Assembly: GCA_009785525.1 (NCBI GenBank)
Contig: WQWC01000014.1
Location: forward strand, 1-41,818
Origin: Oscillospiraceae bacterium
GTDB lineage: Bacteria > Bacillota > Clostridia > Oscillospirales > Oscillospiraceae
Direction of reading: 5' to 3'
Length of the DNA stretch: 41,818 nucleotides
Shown here piece by piece: positions 7,498 to 15,553 of this stretch; the stretch's first letter is position 1, and every line of letters starts with the position of its first letter. The notes under the pieces are model-generated. The model saw only the letters and a list, made by a program, of their open reading frames with translations. It made no database searches and was not told the DNA's origin. The translations under genes and the position numbers were made by a program.

Positions 7498-8040
7498 TCA
7501 GCTTGTTTCAATCAGGCCGTATCCGCCCTGTTTGCGTTTGTAGACTATCGAAAACGCATCGTCATGTTCCTGATTTTTAAATACGAAGAACTCATGCTCC
7601 AGCAAATCCAGCTGCAGTACGGCCTCTTCCGGTGACATCGGCTTTATCGAGAACATTTTTGTGCGGACTATATTGAATTCCTGCTCATTCTCTTGCTCAG
7701 GCGATTCTTCACGTACAGGCGGCTCGTACTCCCGTTCAAACGCACCTTCGCGTAAACGTTTGCTAAGGCGTGTTTTGTGCTTGCGTATCTGACGTTCGAT
7801 TGCGGCGACGGCAGAGTCGATAGATGCAGTCATGTCGTTTGTTAAATCTGAAACACGGAAGAACATGCCGTTGTTTTTGATGGTTACCTCAGCCATGAAT
7901 CGCCCGCGTTCTGACGTGAACGTGACAAACGCCTCTGACTCAGTCTTAAAAAACCGGTCTATCTTGCTGATTTTCTTCTCAGCGTAGTCGCGCAAATCGT
8001 CTGTAATATGGACTTTTTTCTCGGTAATCGTAAATTTCAT
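7498..8040 (-). CDS. hpf: Ribosome hibernation-promoting factor, long form
   Basis: The 180-residue product starts MKFTITEKKVHITDDLRDYAEKK, the HPF/RaiA/YfiA fold, and has the linker and C-terminal dimerisation domain of long HPF (IVRTKMFSIKPMSPEEAVLQLDLLEHEFFVF). It binds the 30S decoding region and dimerises ribosomes into 100S particles in stationary phase. The ATG at 8040 has AAGGAGTT upstream; a longer in-frame extension would run through the leader hairpin and is rejected. The gene has its own promoter and a 26-nt palindrome in the leader. Confidence 0.96.
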   Translation of the reverse strand: MKFTITEKKVHITDDLRDYAEKKISKIDRFFKTESEAFVTFTSERGRFMAEVTIKNNGMFFRVSDLTNDMTASIDSAVAAIERQIRKHKTRLSKRLREGAFEREYEPPVREESPEQENEQEFNIVRTKMFSIKPMSPEEAVLQLDLLEHEFFVFKNQEHDDAFSIVYKRKQGGYGLIETS

Positions 8041-8068
8041 TATTGTCAACTCCTTACTATAATATAAA

Positions 8069-8094
8069 GCTATAATGTCAGGGGACATTATAGC
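8069..8094 (-). promoter_or_regulatory. Perfect hairpin in hpf 5' leader
   Basis: An 11-bp perfect inverted repeat, GCTATAATGTC/GACATTATAGC (8069-8079, 8084-8094) with a 4-nt loop, lies between the hpf -10 and the RBS, 28 nt upstream of the ATG. It could be an operator or an RNA stability/attenuation hairpin; no U-tract follows. Confidence 0.55.
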
Positions 8095-8111
8095 TGTCTT
8101 TTTCTAACTTA

Positions 8112-8120
8112 ATTATATCA
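8112..8120 (-). promoter_or_regulatory. Extended -10 promoter of hpf
   Basis: On the minus strand TGATATAAT (TGnTATAAT) occurs at 8112-8120, about 75 nt before the hpf ATG. The -35 region is poor, as is common with extended -10 promoters. Confidence 0.6.
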
Positions 8121-8159
8121 TATAAGAAAACATTTTGCTATCAAAAAAATATTTAATTT

Positions 8160-9002
8160 TCACAAAATCATACAGGCGTGTCGAGTTGCATGACAGCTTA
8201 TATTGACAACGCACGGAAGGCCCGTTGTGTGTGTTGGGCACGCTTCAATGTTAACCGCGATTGCCGTGTATCGCCCGCCCGTGCCCATAGGGCCGATGCC
8301 AAGCTCGTTTATCTTACCCAGAACCCGCCGCTCCATCTGTTCATAAAACTTGTCGGCGTTCCGGGTATCGGCGTTCCGCAAAAGTGCGCGTTTGGCAATA
8401 TTGGCACACTGCTCAACCGTTCCGCCGAGGCCGACGCCGACAAACACAGGCGGGCATATATCTGCGCCCGCGCGGGACGCGGTTTCAACGATAAAATCCT
8501 CTATTGTATCTGCGGAATCCCCCGGTGAAAACAGCCGCATCGCGCTCATATTCTCACCGCCGAAGCCTTTGGGGGAGACCTGCAGCTTGACAGAATCCCC
8601 GTCAACAAGCCGCATGTGCAAAACACACGGCGTGCCGTCCTTCGTATTCCGCCGTCTTATCGGATCTTCAACAATGCTTTTGCCCAGAAATCCAAGAGCG
8701 CACGCCCGGCCTACACCCTCGTTAACTGCGTCTTCAAACAATCCTCCGGTGATATGTACGTCCTGTCCAATGTCGGCGAATACAACGACCATACCGGTCT
8801 CTTCGCAAATCGGCACAGCGCGTTCCGCCGCGTGTTTGAAGTTTGTGACCATATCTTCAAGTGCGGATATCCCGGCGGGGGACTCTTCGCTTTCCGCGGC
8901 ACACTCCAACAATATGCCGAGCGCCGGCGGCAGAATCGTCGCCGCCTCAATACACAGCTGTTCCACCGCGGCCGCGATGGTTTCGCAGGTTATCTCTTTC
9001 AT
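8160..9002 (-). CDS. Class I (Fe-S) fumarate hydratase-type hydro-lyase, alpha subunit
   Basis: The 280-residue product matches the alpha (N-terminal) subunit of two-part class I fumarase / L(+)-tartrate dehydratase. Cysteines for the 4Fe-4S cluster are in PICEETGMVVVF, VEQCANIAK and the ACPTHTTGLP region; FVGVGLGGT and GIGPMGTGGRYTA are also characteristic. The ATG at 9002 is 4 nt from an AAGG and two codons after the coiled-coil stop. The beta subunit, normally the next gene and needed for activity, is not present on either side; hpf follows instead. The cluster could serve fumarase, tartrate or mesaconate hydration; the substrate is not determinable from the alpha subunit. Confidence 0.88.
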   Translation of the reverse strand: MKEITCETIAAAVEQLCIEAATILPPALGILLECAAESEESPAGISALEDMVTNFKHAAERAVPICEETGMVVVFADIGQDVHITGGLFEDAVNEGVGRACALGFLGKSIVEDPIRRRNTKDGTPCVLHMRLVDGDSVKLQVSPKGFGGENMSAMRLFSPGDSADTIEDFIVETASRAGADICPPVFVGVGLGGTVEQCANIAKRALLRNADTRNADKFYEQMERRVLGKINELGIGPMGTGGRYTAIAVNIEACPTHTTGLPCVVNISCHATRHACMIL

Positions 9003-9006
9003 AACC

Positions 9007-9990
9007 TTATACAGTCCACCAGAAGCGCGCCGGTTTGTTGATCTTAATTTTGTCTTTACTGTAAGTCTTGCTCTCAACACGGGATTCAATCTCAGACTGC
9101 GGGGACGACACAGCCTCACCAGTGGCAGATTTTCCAGTGTCTAAAAGTGCCTTTAGTTTGCTTAACTGGGAATCCACATCGTCGATGACTGCCGGCAGTC
9201 CGGCTATTGAGTTCAGTGTGTCGTCAAGCTCTGCTTTTATACGTTGCTGAACGCTGCCGAAATCTGAACCGACCCTGTCAAAAGCTGTTTTAAACTTTGA
9301 GAATGTTGCTAACGCATCGTCAAACGCAGCTATTTTGGCGGCGATATCAGGCCTATTCTCAGCATCTGTAAGCCTCTGCCGGAGGTCAGCCGTTTCTTCG
9401 GCGAGCCTTTGTAATTCTGTCTCCGCCTGCTCCCGCGTGTGCCGGAGGGTGGATATGTCGTCGGTGAGTCGCTTAACCTCTGCGTCCGCTTGCTCGTACG
9501 CGTATTTGAGGGACGATGCCTCGGCCGATAGCCGCTTTACTTCCGTGTCTGCCTGCTCCCGCGCGAATTGGAGAGATGCCATTTCGCCGGAGAGACGCTC
9601 CGCCTCTGCCTCCGCTTGCGCACATACATACTGAAGGGACGATGCTTCGCCAGAAAGCCGTTTAACTTCGGTGTCCGCCTGCTCATACGCGTGCTTGAGA
9701 GATGCTGCTTCGTTATTTAGCTGCTGAATTTGTGCATCTGCCTGCTCGTACTCGTATTTGACAGCGGCGGCCTCGCTATTCAGCCGCTGAATTTCCGTGT
9801 CTGCCTGCGCCTGCGAACGCCGCAGGTCGGCCGTTTCGTCAGAGAGTCTTTGCACTTCATTCTGCATTGACTCTTTCTCACTGCGCTGATTATTCCTGTC
9901 CTTAGTCAGCTGGGTGATATAGTCGATAACATCTTTCTCGTTAAATCCCCCGAAAAATCTTTTTCTGAAAAGATTGATTTCTCCTGCCAT
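9007..9990 (-). CDS. Coiled-coil protein with DivIVA-like N-terminus
   Basis: The product (about 327 residues from the ATG at 9990) begins MAGEINLFRKRFFGGFNEKD, followed by VIDYITQL, which resembles the FxxxxxGYxxxEVxxYL head of DivIVA/GpsB proteins. Residues about 35-215 form one long coiled coil built of about seven 22-24 residue repeats of the form EQADTEVKRLSGEASSLQYA. A second helical segment (about 220-280) and a basic C-terminus follow. No membrane segment or signal peptide. Function unknown; a cytoplasmic scaffold or cell-pole/division factor is a reasonable guess. An ATG four codons upstream (10002) is also possible; neither has a strong RBS. It lies between the transglutaminase-like lipoprotein and the fumarase gene. 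Confidence 0.75.
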   Translation of the reverse strand: MAGEINLFRKRFFGGFNEKDVIDYITQLTKDRNNQRSEKESMQNEVQRLSDETADLRRSQAQADTEIQRLNSEAAAVKYEYEQADAQIQQLNNEAASLKHAYEQADTEVKRLSGEASSLQYVCAQAEAEAERLSGEMASLQFAREQADTEVKRLSAEASSLKYAYEQADAEVKRLTDDISTLRHTREQAETELQRLAEETADLRQRLTDAENRPDIAAKIAAFDDALATFSKFKTAFDRVGSDFGSVQQRIKAELDDTLNSIAGLPAVIDDVDSQLSKLKALLDTGKSATGEAVSSPQSEIESRVESKTYSKDKIKINKPARFWWTV

Positions 9991-10038
9991 TAAACACCAC
10001 ATTCTTTCAATTTTTCTATTGTGAAATACGGAATAAAT

Positions 10039-11142
10039 TTACCAAGAGTAACCCATCTCAATAAAATCCGCACCGGTTCTCATGAATACCGTTTCAATCC
10101 CATTAACCGCGCCCATCGCGGCGTCAATATGATACGCTTCACCGTCAAGATAAACTTTGTTCCAAGCGTGTACCATATCATTAAGGTAACCCAAAACAAC
10201 GCGCGTGTCAATCCCCAGTTCATCAGCCAGTGCTTTGAATGCCATTGCGAACCCTTCCCCAACCGCTCTTCCGGCGACCAAAGCGCCGTATGCCGTCGCC
10301 TCTGTCCGCTGGGAACCATGCTCTGCAACCGTCATTGCCGCGCCATAGTCAAAATCGCAGGAGGCTATCAGGTTTTCAGCCAATGCGCGGAGTTTCTCCT
10401 CGTCATTGCCGCCGACTGCCAGTTCCGCGTTGCGGCGCACTGCATCAGCCAGACTTCCGCCGCGTTGATGAAGTATTCCGGATTCATCTCCGAATCTAAG
10501 CTGAAGCTCTATTATCTTATCGTCCCCATGGGTTTCGGGGAACACCTCGGCGGATGTGACCGGCATGATCACAATGCCTCGCGGATTTTCATAGTACAGC
10601 GTCCTGACTAAAGCTGTGACCATATTAGCCGTCACATCCGGCAGAGATGTGCGGAATATTATCTCATCCCGGTATTCGCCCATATATCTTAACAAAGCGT
10701 CTGTCAGCTCTTGCACTGAGTATATGGGTAAAATGGATTCTACCTGTCTTTGACTGATTCTGTATTCGATGTCTATGTCAAATCCAAGATATGTGCCGAT
10801 TCTTGTTTCCGCACCTGAAATATCATAAACGGCAAACGTGCCCAGGGGGTCGTAATTCAAGATATCATGCCTGACTTTCTCGAAATCCTCCTCAATCTCA
10901 CCTTCATAACCGTGGATAACTATTCTGCCTGATTCTGAGTGGTGTGTTATAAGGTAGAGTACCGCCGCATGAAGCTCATAGTAATTTGCCGCCGCATTCA
11001 GATAATCCAACTCCGGCGGACGTTCATACGGCGGGATGGGGCGTGGGGTGATATCAAATATCTCACCCTCAATTATAGCAGCGCACCCGGACATTACGAC
11101 GACCGCCGCGCATATTAAGCAGAATATTATTCGCCGTTTCAA
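10039..11142 (-). CDS. Lipoprotein with transglutaminase-like domain lacking the catalytic Cys
   Basis: The product has an n-region KRRIIF, a hydrophobic core and a lipobox VMSGC, so it is a membrane-anchored lipoprotein. The last 90 residues have the bacterial transglutaminase-core pattern: AYGALVAGRAVGEGFAMAF, then MVHAWNKVYLDGEAYHID. In active members the segment reads VCEGYA; here the Cys is Gly (GGG, 10258-10260), while His and Asp of the triad remain. The middle (about 60-250) has no recognised domain. Start: a TTG at 11142 with AGGTGG 10 nt upstream is preferred; a GTG at 11157 overlaps that RBS. It follows topoisomerase A by about 20 nt and is probably in its operon. Confidence 0.8.
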   Translation of the reverse strand: MKRRIIFCLICAAVVVMSGCAAIIEGEIFDITPRPIPPYERPPELDYLNAAANYYELHAAVLYLITHHSESGRIVIHGYEGEIEEDFEKVRHDILNYDPLGTFAVYDISGAETRIGTYLGFDIDIEYRISQRQVESILPIYSVQELTDALLRYMGEYRDEIIFRTSLPDVTANMVTALVRTLYYENPRGIVIMPVTSAEVFPETHGDDKIIELQLRFGDESGILHQRGGSLADAVRRNAELAVGGNDEEKLRALAENLIASCDFDYGAAMTVAEHGSQRTEATAYGALVAGRAVGEGFAMAFKALADELGIDTRVVLGYLNDMVHAWNKVYLDGEAYHIDAAMGAVNGIETVFMRTGADFIEMGYSW

Positions 11143-11164
11143 TCTAGGATACACCACCTATTAA

Positions 11165-13408
11165 TTAGCTGTCTAATAAAGTAAGCTGTTCCTCGCCTTT
11201 GTCTTCCGGCTTCAGGGTTGCACCGGCAGCGGGGATGTTGCGGACCCGATACCGAGCCGGATTGACTATAAGACTTTTATCAAGCGGCACGGCGGATTCA
11301 AGCTTATGCCGCGGCCCCAGTGTCATAACGGACACGCCCTGTGTTGCCCTTGTCGTCTTTGATGTCAGCAGAGCTGTTGAATAAACAAGCGCCCGGCCGC
11401 CGCTGGAGTAAACCGCCACTTCCGTGTCTTCAACGAGCGGTATAACGGATTTAACCGGACTTTTGCCAGAATACGCCCCGGTCAGCTTTTTGCGGTTCGT
11501 CTTCGTCAAGTACGCCGAAAGCGCGACTTTTGCCGCTTTCCCATTCTCAAAGAAGAATATGATCTGTCCCGAATAGTCCCCGGGATCTGTCAGGTAAATT
11601 ATATTTTCGCCCTCGTCCATCTCAAGTACACCGGGAAGATAGAGTCCCAGACTGGATGCCTTTGTATCCTCAAAATCAGACAGCCGCGCTTTATAGACTT
11701 GCTGCTTATCTGTGAATATCAAAACCTCATGTACGTTCCGCGACTCAAAACTGAGAAACGGCCCGTCGGAATCTTTGTACTTCTGCTCCGAACTCATACG
11801 GAGCGACTGCTGCGTTATTTTCTTAAAATATCCCTCCCGCGACAGGAATATGTTAACGGCATAATCCTCAACCTGCTGGTTATCTTCAAAGGCTTCTATC
11901 TCGTCTTCATATATTATCTTGGTTCGGCGCTCTTCGCCGTATTTTTTGATGACATCTTTGAGTTCCTTGACAATTATAGCCTTGACGCGTTTTTCAGAAC
12001 CAAGGATGTCTTCCAGATCTTTTATATCGCCCTCAAGCGTGGACGTTTCCTCGGTGCGTCTGATGATGTACTCGCGGTTTATGTTCCGCAGACGGATTTC
12101 CGCGACGTATTCGGCCTGTAATTCGTCAATACCGAAGCCTATCATAAGATTCGGCACAACCTCTGCCTCTTCTTCCGTCTCGCGGATCAATTTTATCGCC
12201 TTGTCTATGTCCAGCAGAATTTTCTTAAGGCCGAGGAGCAGGTGCAGCTTGTCTTTCTGTTTGCGCAGTTCGCTGAATACTCTTCGCTTTACGCAGTCAA
12301 TCCGCCAAGCTGTCCATTCCTCCAATATCTCACGCACGCCCATAACACGCGGGGAACCGGCGATCAAAATGTTGAAGTTGCATGAAAAAGTGTCTTGCAG
12401 CGGGGTTTGCCTGAAAAGGCGTGCCATAAGCTTATTCGGGTCAACCCCGCGCTTGAGGTCAATTGTCAGCTTCAATCCGCTGAGATCAGTCTCGTCGCGC
12501 ATGTCCGATATTTCGCGCATCTTGCCGGACTTTATAAGCTCCGCCACTTTGTCTATTATCGCCTCAGCCGTTGTGGAGTATGGAATCTGCGTGATCTCAA
12601 TCATGTTCCCGTCTTTCACATATTGCCACACGCCGCGGACTTTGATGCTGCCTCTGCCGGTTTCGTAAATCGCTTGCAGGTCATTGGCGTTGTAAATAAG
12701 CTCTCCCCCCGTGGGGAAATCGGGCGCTTTCAGCGTTTGCGTAAGGTCGCAGCTTGGGTCGGACATGAACTCAATCGCCGTGTTGCACACCTCTTCAAGA
12801 TTAAACCCGCAAATATTGCTTGCCATGCCGACGGCAATGCCGGTGTTTGCACTGACAAGCACGTTCGGGAACGTCGTCGGCAAGAGTGTCGGCTCCGTCA
12901 TCGTACTGTCGTAGTTGTCAACAAAATCGACGGTGTCCTTATCTATATCGCGGAAAATTTCAGCGCAGATTGACGACAGCTTTGCCTCCGTATAACGCGA
13001 CGCTGCGCAGGCCATATCACGGGAATAAGCCTTGCCGAAGTTGCCCTTTGAATCCACGAACGGCGTGAGTAGCGCGCCGTAACCTTTCGCCAGCCGCACC
13101 ATCGTGTCATAGATCGGCCCGTCACCGTGCGGGTTGAGCCGCATAGTCTGGCCGACAATATTCGCCGACTTTGTGCGCGAACCGGTCAGCAAACCCATCT
13201 TGTACATCGTATAAAGCAACTTCCTGTGGGATGGCTTGAACCCGTCAATCTCCGGAATCGCGCGGGAGATAATGACGCTCATCGCATAGGGCATGTAATT
13301 TACTTCAAGCGTGTCAGTAATCGGCTGTTCCAATACTTCGGCACGCAGCCCGGCTACATTGGGGCTATCGACTTTTTTAGTTGTTTCGTCTGATTTTTTC
13401 TTCGGCAT
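11165..13408 (-). CDS. parC: Type IIA DNA topoisomerase subunit A (topo IV/gyrase A family)
   Basis: The 747-residue product is the breakage-reunion subunit. The catalytic Tyr is Tyr139 in AASRYTEAKLS. The N-terminal core (YAMSVIISRAIPEIDGFKPSHRK), the winged-helix QRDR segment NPHGDGPIYDTMVRLAKGYG, a long coiled-coil arm and a C-terminal beta-pinwheel from about 500 are in normal order. No gyrase-type QRRGGKG box is present in the C-terminal domain, so decatenating topo IV-like activity is more likely than supercoiling. At the quinolone Ser83-equivalent position the residue is Gly. It follows its B subunit with about 90 nt between. The symbol parC is by family resemblance; the gene belongs to a divergent clostridial branch. 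Confidence 0.88.
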   Translation of the reverse strand: MPKKKSDETTKKVDSPNVAGLRAEVLEQPITDTLEVNYMPYAMSVIISRAIPEIDGFKPSHRKLLYTMYKMGLLTGSRTKSANIVGQTMRLNPHGDGPIYDTMVRLAKGYGALLTPFVDSKGNFGKAYSRDMACAASRYTEAKLSSICAEIFRDIDKDTVDFVDNYDSTMTEPTLLPTTFPNVLVSANTGIAVGMASNICGFNLEEVCNTAIEFMSDPSCDLTQTLKAPDFPTGGELIYNANDLQAIYETGRGSIKVRGVWQYVKDGNMIEITQIPYSTTAEAIIDKVAELIKSGKMREISDMRDETDLSGLKLTIDLKRGVDPNKLMARLFRQTPLQDTFSCNFNILIAGSPRVMGVREILEEWTAWRIDCVKRRVFSELRKQKDKLHLLLGLKKILLDIDKAIKLIRETEEEAEVVPNLMIGFGIDELQAEYVAEIRLRNINREYIIRRTEETSTLEGDIKDLEDILGSEKRVKAIIVKELKDVIKKYGEERRTKIIYEDEIEAFEDNQQVEDYAVNIFLSREGYFKKITQQSLRMSSEQKYKDSDGPFLSFESRNVHEVLIFTDKQQVYKARLSDFEDTKASSLGLYLPGVLEMDEGENIIYLTDPGDYSGQIIFFFENGKAAKVALSAYLTKTNRKKLTGAYSGKSPVKSVIPLVEDTEVAVYSSGGRALVYSTALLTSKTTRATQGVSVMTLGPRHKLESAVPLDKSLIVNPARYRVRNIPAAGATLKPEDKGEEQLTLLDS

Positions 13409-13497
13409 GTTGTCCTCTATAATCTAAGTTCAATCAAAATAATATTCCAACATATCATCCGGGGCAATGAAGCCGCCGGGATGGTTTCCTCATCGCT

Positions 13498-15480
13498 CTA
13501 CGACACATCAGCGACGTCAATATACCTGTGCCCATGCTCCGAAATAAACTCCTTACGCCCGGCGAGGTTGTTGCCGAGGAAGAGGTCAAACGCTTCTGCC
13601 GTGGCTTCGGCTTCGCTGGGCAGCACTTTTACAAGCCGCCGCGTTTCGGGATTCATTGTCGTCAGCCACATCATGGCCGGGTCGTTCTCACCCAGGCCTT
13701 TTGAGCGCTGAATCGTATGCTTCGCACCGTTGAATCCGGATATAATTTCAGCTTTTTCCCGCTCAGAATACGCAAAATACGTTTTGCCCTTGCACTCAAG
13801 CTCAAACAGCGGTGACTCGGCGATATATACATGGCCTTTCTCAATCAGCGTCGGCACCAGCCGGTACAGCATTGTCAGAATCAGCGTGCGTATCTGGAAT
13901 CCGTCATAATCAGCGTCAGTGCAAATTATCACGCGGCTCCACCGCAGGGCGTCTAAATCGAACTCGCTTAAATCCCGCGAGTGCCGGGTCTGTATTTCAA
14001 CGCCGCAGCCCAGAACTTTTATTATGTCAGTGATAATCTCATTCGCGAAAATCTTGCCGTAATCGGCTTTCAGGCAGTTGAGTATCTTACCGCGAACCGG
14101 GATGATCCCTTGAAACTCCGCGTCCCGGCTGAGTTTGCAGGCGCCCAGGGCGCTATCGCCCTCAACGATATATATCTCGCGGCGGGACACGTCCTTTGTC
14201 CGGCAATCCACGAATTTTTGGACGCGACTCATAATATCCACGCCGCCGGATAGCTTCTTTTTTATGTTCAGTCGCGCTTTTTCCGCCGTTTCGCGGCTGC
14301 GTTTGTTGATAAGCACCTGCTCTGCGACTTTTTCCGCCTCTGCCTTGCGTTCTATGAAAAACACTTCAAGTTGAGACCGCAGAAATTCCGTCATCGCCTC
14401 TTGAATAAACTTGTTTGTTATTGCCTTCTTCGTCTGATTTTCATAAGATGTTTGTGTTGAAAAGCAGTTTGTGACAAGAATCAGGCAATCCTGCACGTCT
14501 ATGAAAGTGATTTTGCTTTCGTTTTTCTGATATTTATTGGTTTTCCTCAAATAAGCGTCAATTTCAGCAACAAACGCACTGCGGGTCGCTTTCTCCGGCG
14601 CACCGCCATGCTCCAGCCAGGACGAGTTGTGGTAATATTCAATTAAGTTGAATGTGTTGGAAAAACAAAATGCCGCCGAAAGCTTAACTTTGTATTCCGG
14701 CCTGTCCGCTCGGTCGCGTCCGCGGCGTTCGGCTTCAATAAACATAGGCGTCGTCAGCGATTCTTCACCAGCAAGCTCCGTAACGTAGTCTAAAATACCG
14801 TTTTTGTAAAGGAATTCCGAAATCTCAAAACTCTGCCCAGCCTGATTCTTGAATTTGAACGTCACTCCGGCGTTGACGACTGCCTGGCGCTTGAGCGTAT
14901 CCATGAAATATTCCGGCCTGACGGAAATATCGGTAAACACATCAAGATCCGGCTTCCACCGGATAACAGTGCCGGTGCGCTTGCCTGCAAAATCTTCCGA
15001 TTGCAAGCCGCCGATATTTTCGCCTTTTTCAAAATGCAGCGAATACTTTTTCCCGTCACGGTAGATCGTCACATCCATGAACTCCGACGCGTACTGCGTG
15101 GCGCAGGAGCCTAAGCCGTTTAGGCCAAGGGAGTATTCATAGCTCTCGCCCTCGTCATTGCTGTATTTGCCGCCGGCGTATAGTTCGCAAAACACCAATT
15201 CCCAATTATACCGCTCCTCTGCGGTATTCCAATCAACCGGACAGCCTCTGCCAAAGTCCTCTATCTCGAACACATTGTTCTCAAACCTGGTGACTGTGAT
15301 GATGTTGCCGAACCCTTCACGGGCTTCGTCAATTGAGTTTGAGAGTATTTCAAATACGGCGTGCTGACAGCCTTCTAATCCATCTGAACCGAAGATAACG
15401 CCCGGGCGTTTCCGGACGCGATCTGGGCCTTTGAGGGCGCTGATACTGTCATTGCCGTATTGTTCAGCTGTTGTTTTCAT
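13498..15480 (-). CDS. parE: Type IIA DNA topoisomerase subunit B (topo IV/gyrase B family)
   Basis: The 660-residue product has the GHKL ATPase motifs (ILSNSIDEAREGFG, IEDFGRGCPVD, GLNGLGSCATQYAS), the transducer domain, and a TOPRIM domain with YIVEGDSALGACK and TDADYDGFQIRTL carrying the acidic metal ligands. The C-terminus is short, without the gyrase B insert of proteobacteria. It pairs with subunit A directly downstream to form the A2B2 enzyme. RBS AAAGGAGC precedes the ATG and a good promoter lies just upstream, so this is the head of the operon running to the coiled-coil and fumarase genes. Confidence 0.9.
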   Translation of the reverse strand: MKTTAEQYGNDSISALKGPDRVRKRPGVIFGSDGLEGCQHAVFEILSNSIDEAREGFGNIITVTRFENNVFEIEDFGRGCPVDWNTAEERYNWELVFCELYAGGKYSNDEGESYEYSLGLNGLGSCATQYASEFMDVTIYRDGKKYSLHFEKGENIGGLQSEDFAGKRTGTVIRWKPDLDVFTDISVRPEYFMDTLKRQAVVNAGVTFKFKNQAGQSFEISEFLYKNGILDYVTELAGEESLTTPMFIEAERRGRDRADRPEYKVKLSAAFCFSNTFNLIEYYHNSSWLEHGGAPEKATRSAFVAEIDAYLRKTNKYQKNESKITFIDVQDCLILVTNCFSTQTSYENQTKKAITNKFIQEAMTEFLRSQLEVFFIERKAEAEKVAEQVLINKRSRETAEKARLNIKKKLSGGVDIMSRVQKFVDCRTKDVSRREIYIVEGDSALGACKLSRDAEFQGIIPVRGKILNCLKADYGKIFANEIITDIIKVLGCGVEIQTRHSRDLSEFDLDALRWSRVIICTDADYDGFQIRTLILTMLYRLVPTLIEKGHVYIAESPLFELECKGKTYFAYSEREKAEIISGFNGAKHTIQRSKGLGENDPAMMWLTTMNPETRRLVKVLPSEAEATAEAFDLFLGNNLAGRKEFISEHGHRYIDVADVS

Positions 15481-15521
15481 GCACGCTCCTTTGATGCCTT
15501 GGTTAGTAATTCCAATATATA

Positions 15522-15550
15522 ATTATATAACATTTCCCTCGGCAAAGCAA
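15522..15550 (-). promoter_or_regulatory. Promoter of the topoisomerase operon
   Basis: Minus strand TTGCTT (15545-15550), 17 bp, TATAAT (15522-15527), about 40 nt upstream of the topoisomerase B start codon. Confidence 0.7.
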
Positions 15551-15553
15551 CCC

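Noticed and set aside
8350-9144. 264-codon plus-strand frame opposite the fumarase gene
   Set aside because: The minus strand encodes a clear hydro-lyase with conserved motifs; the antisense frame has no recognisable domain.
11919-12668. 249-codon plus-strand frame opposite topoisomerase A
   Set aside because: Shadow of a well-conserved gene, serine/arginine-rich composition, no RBS.
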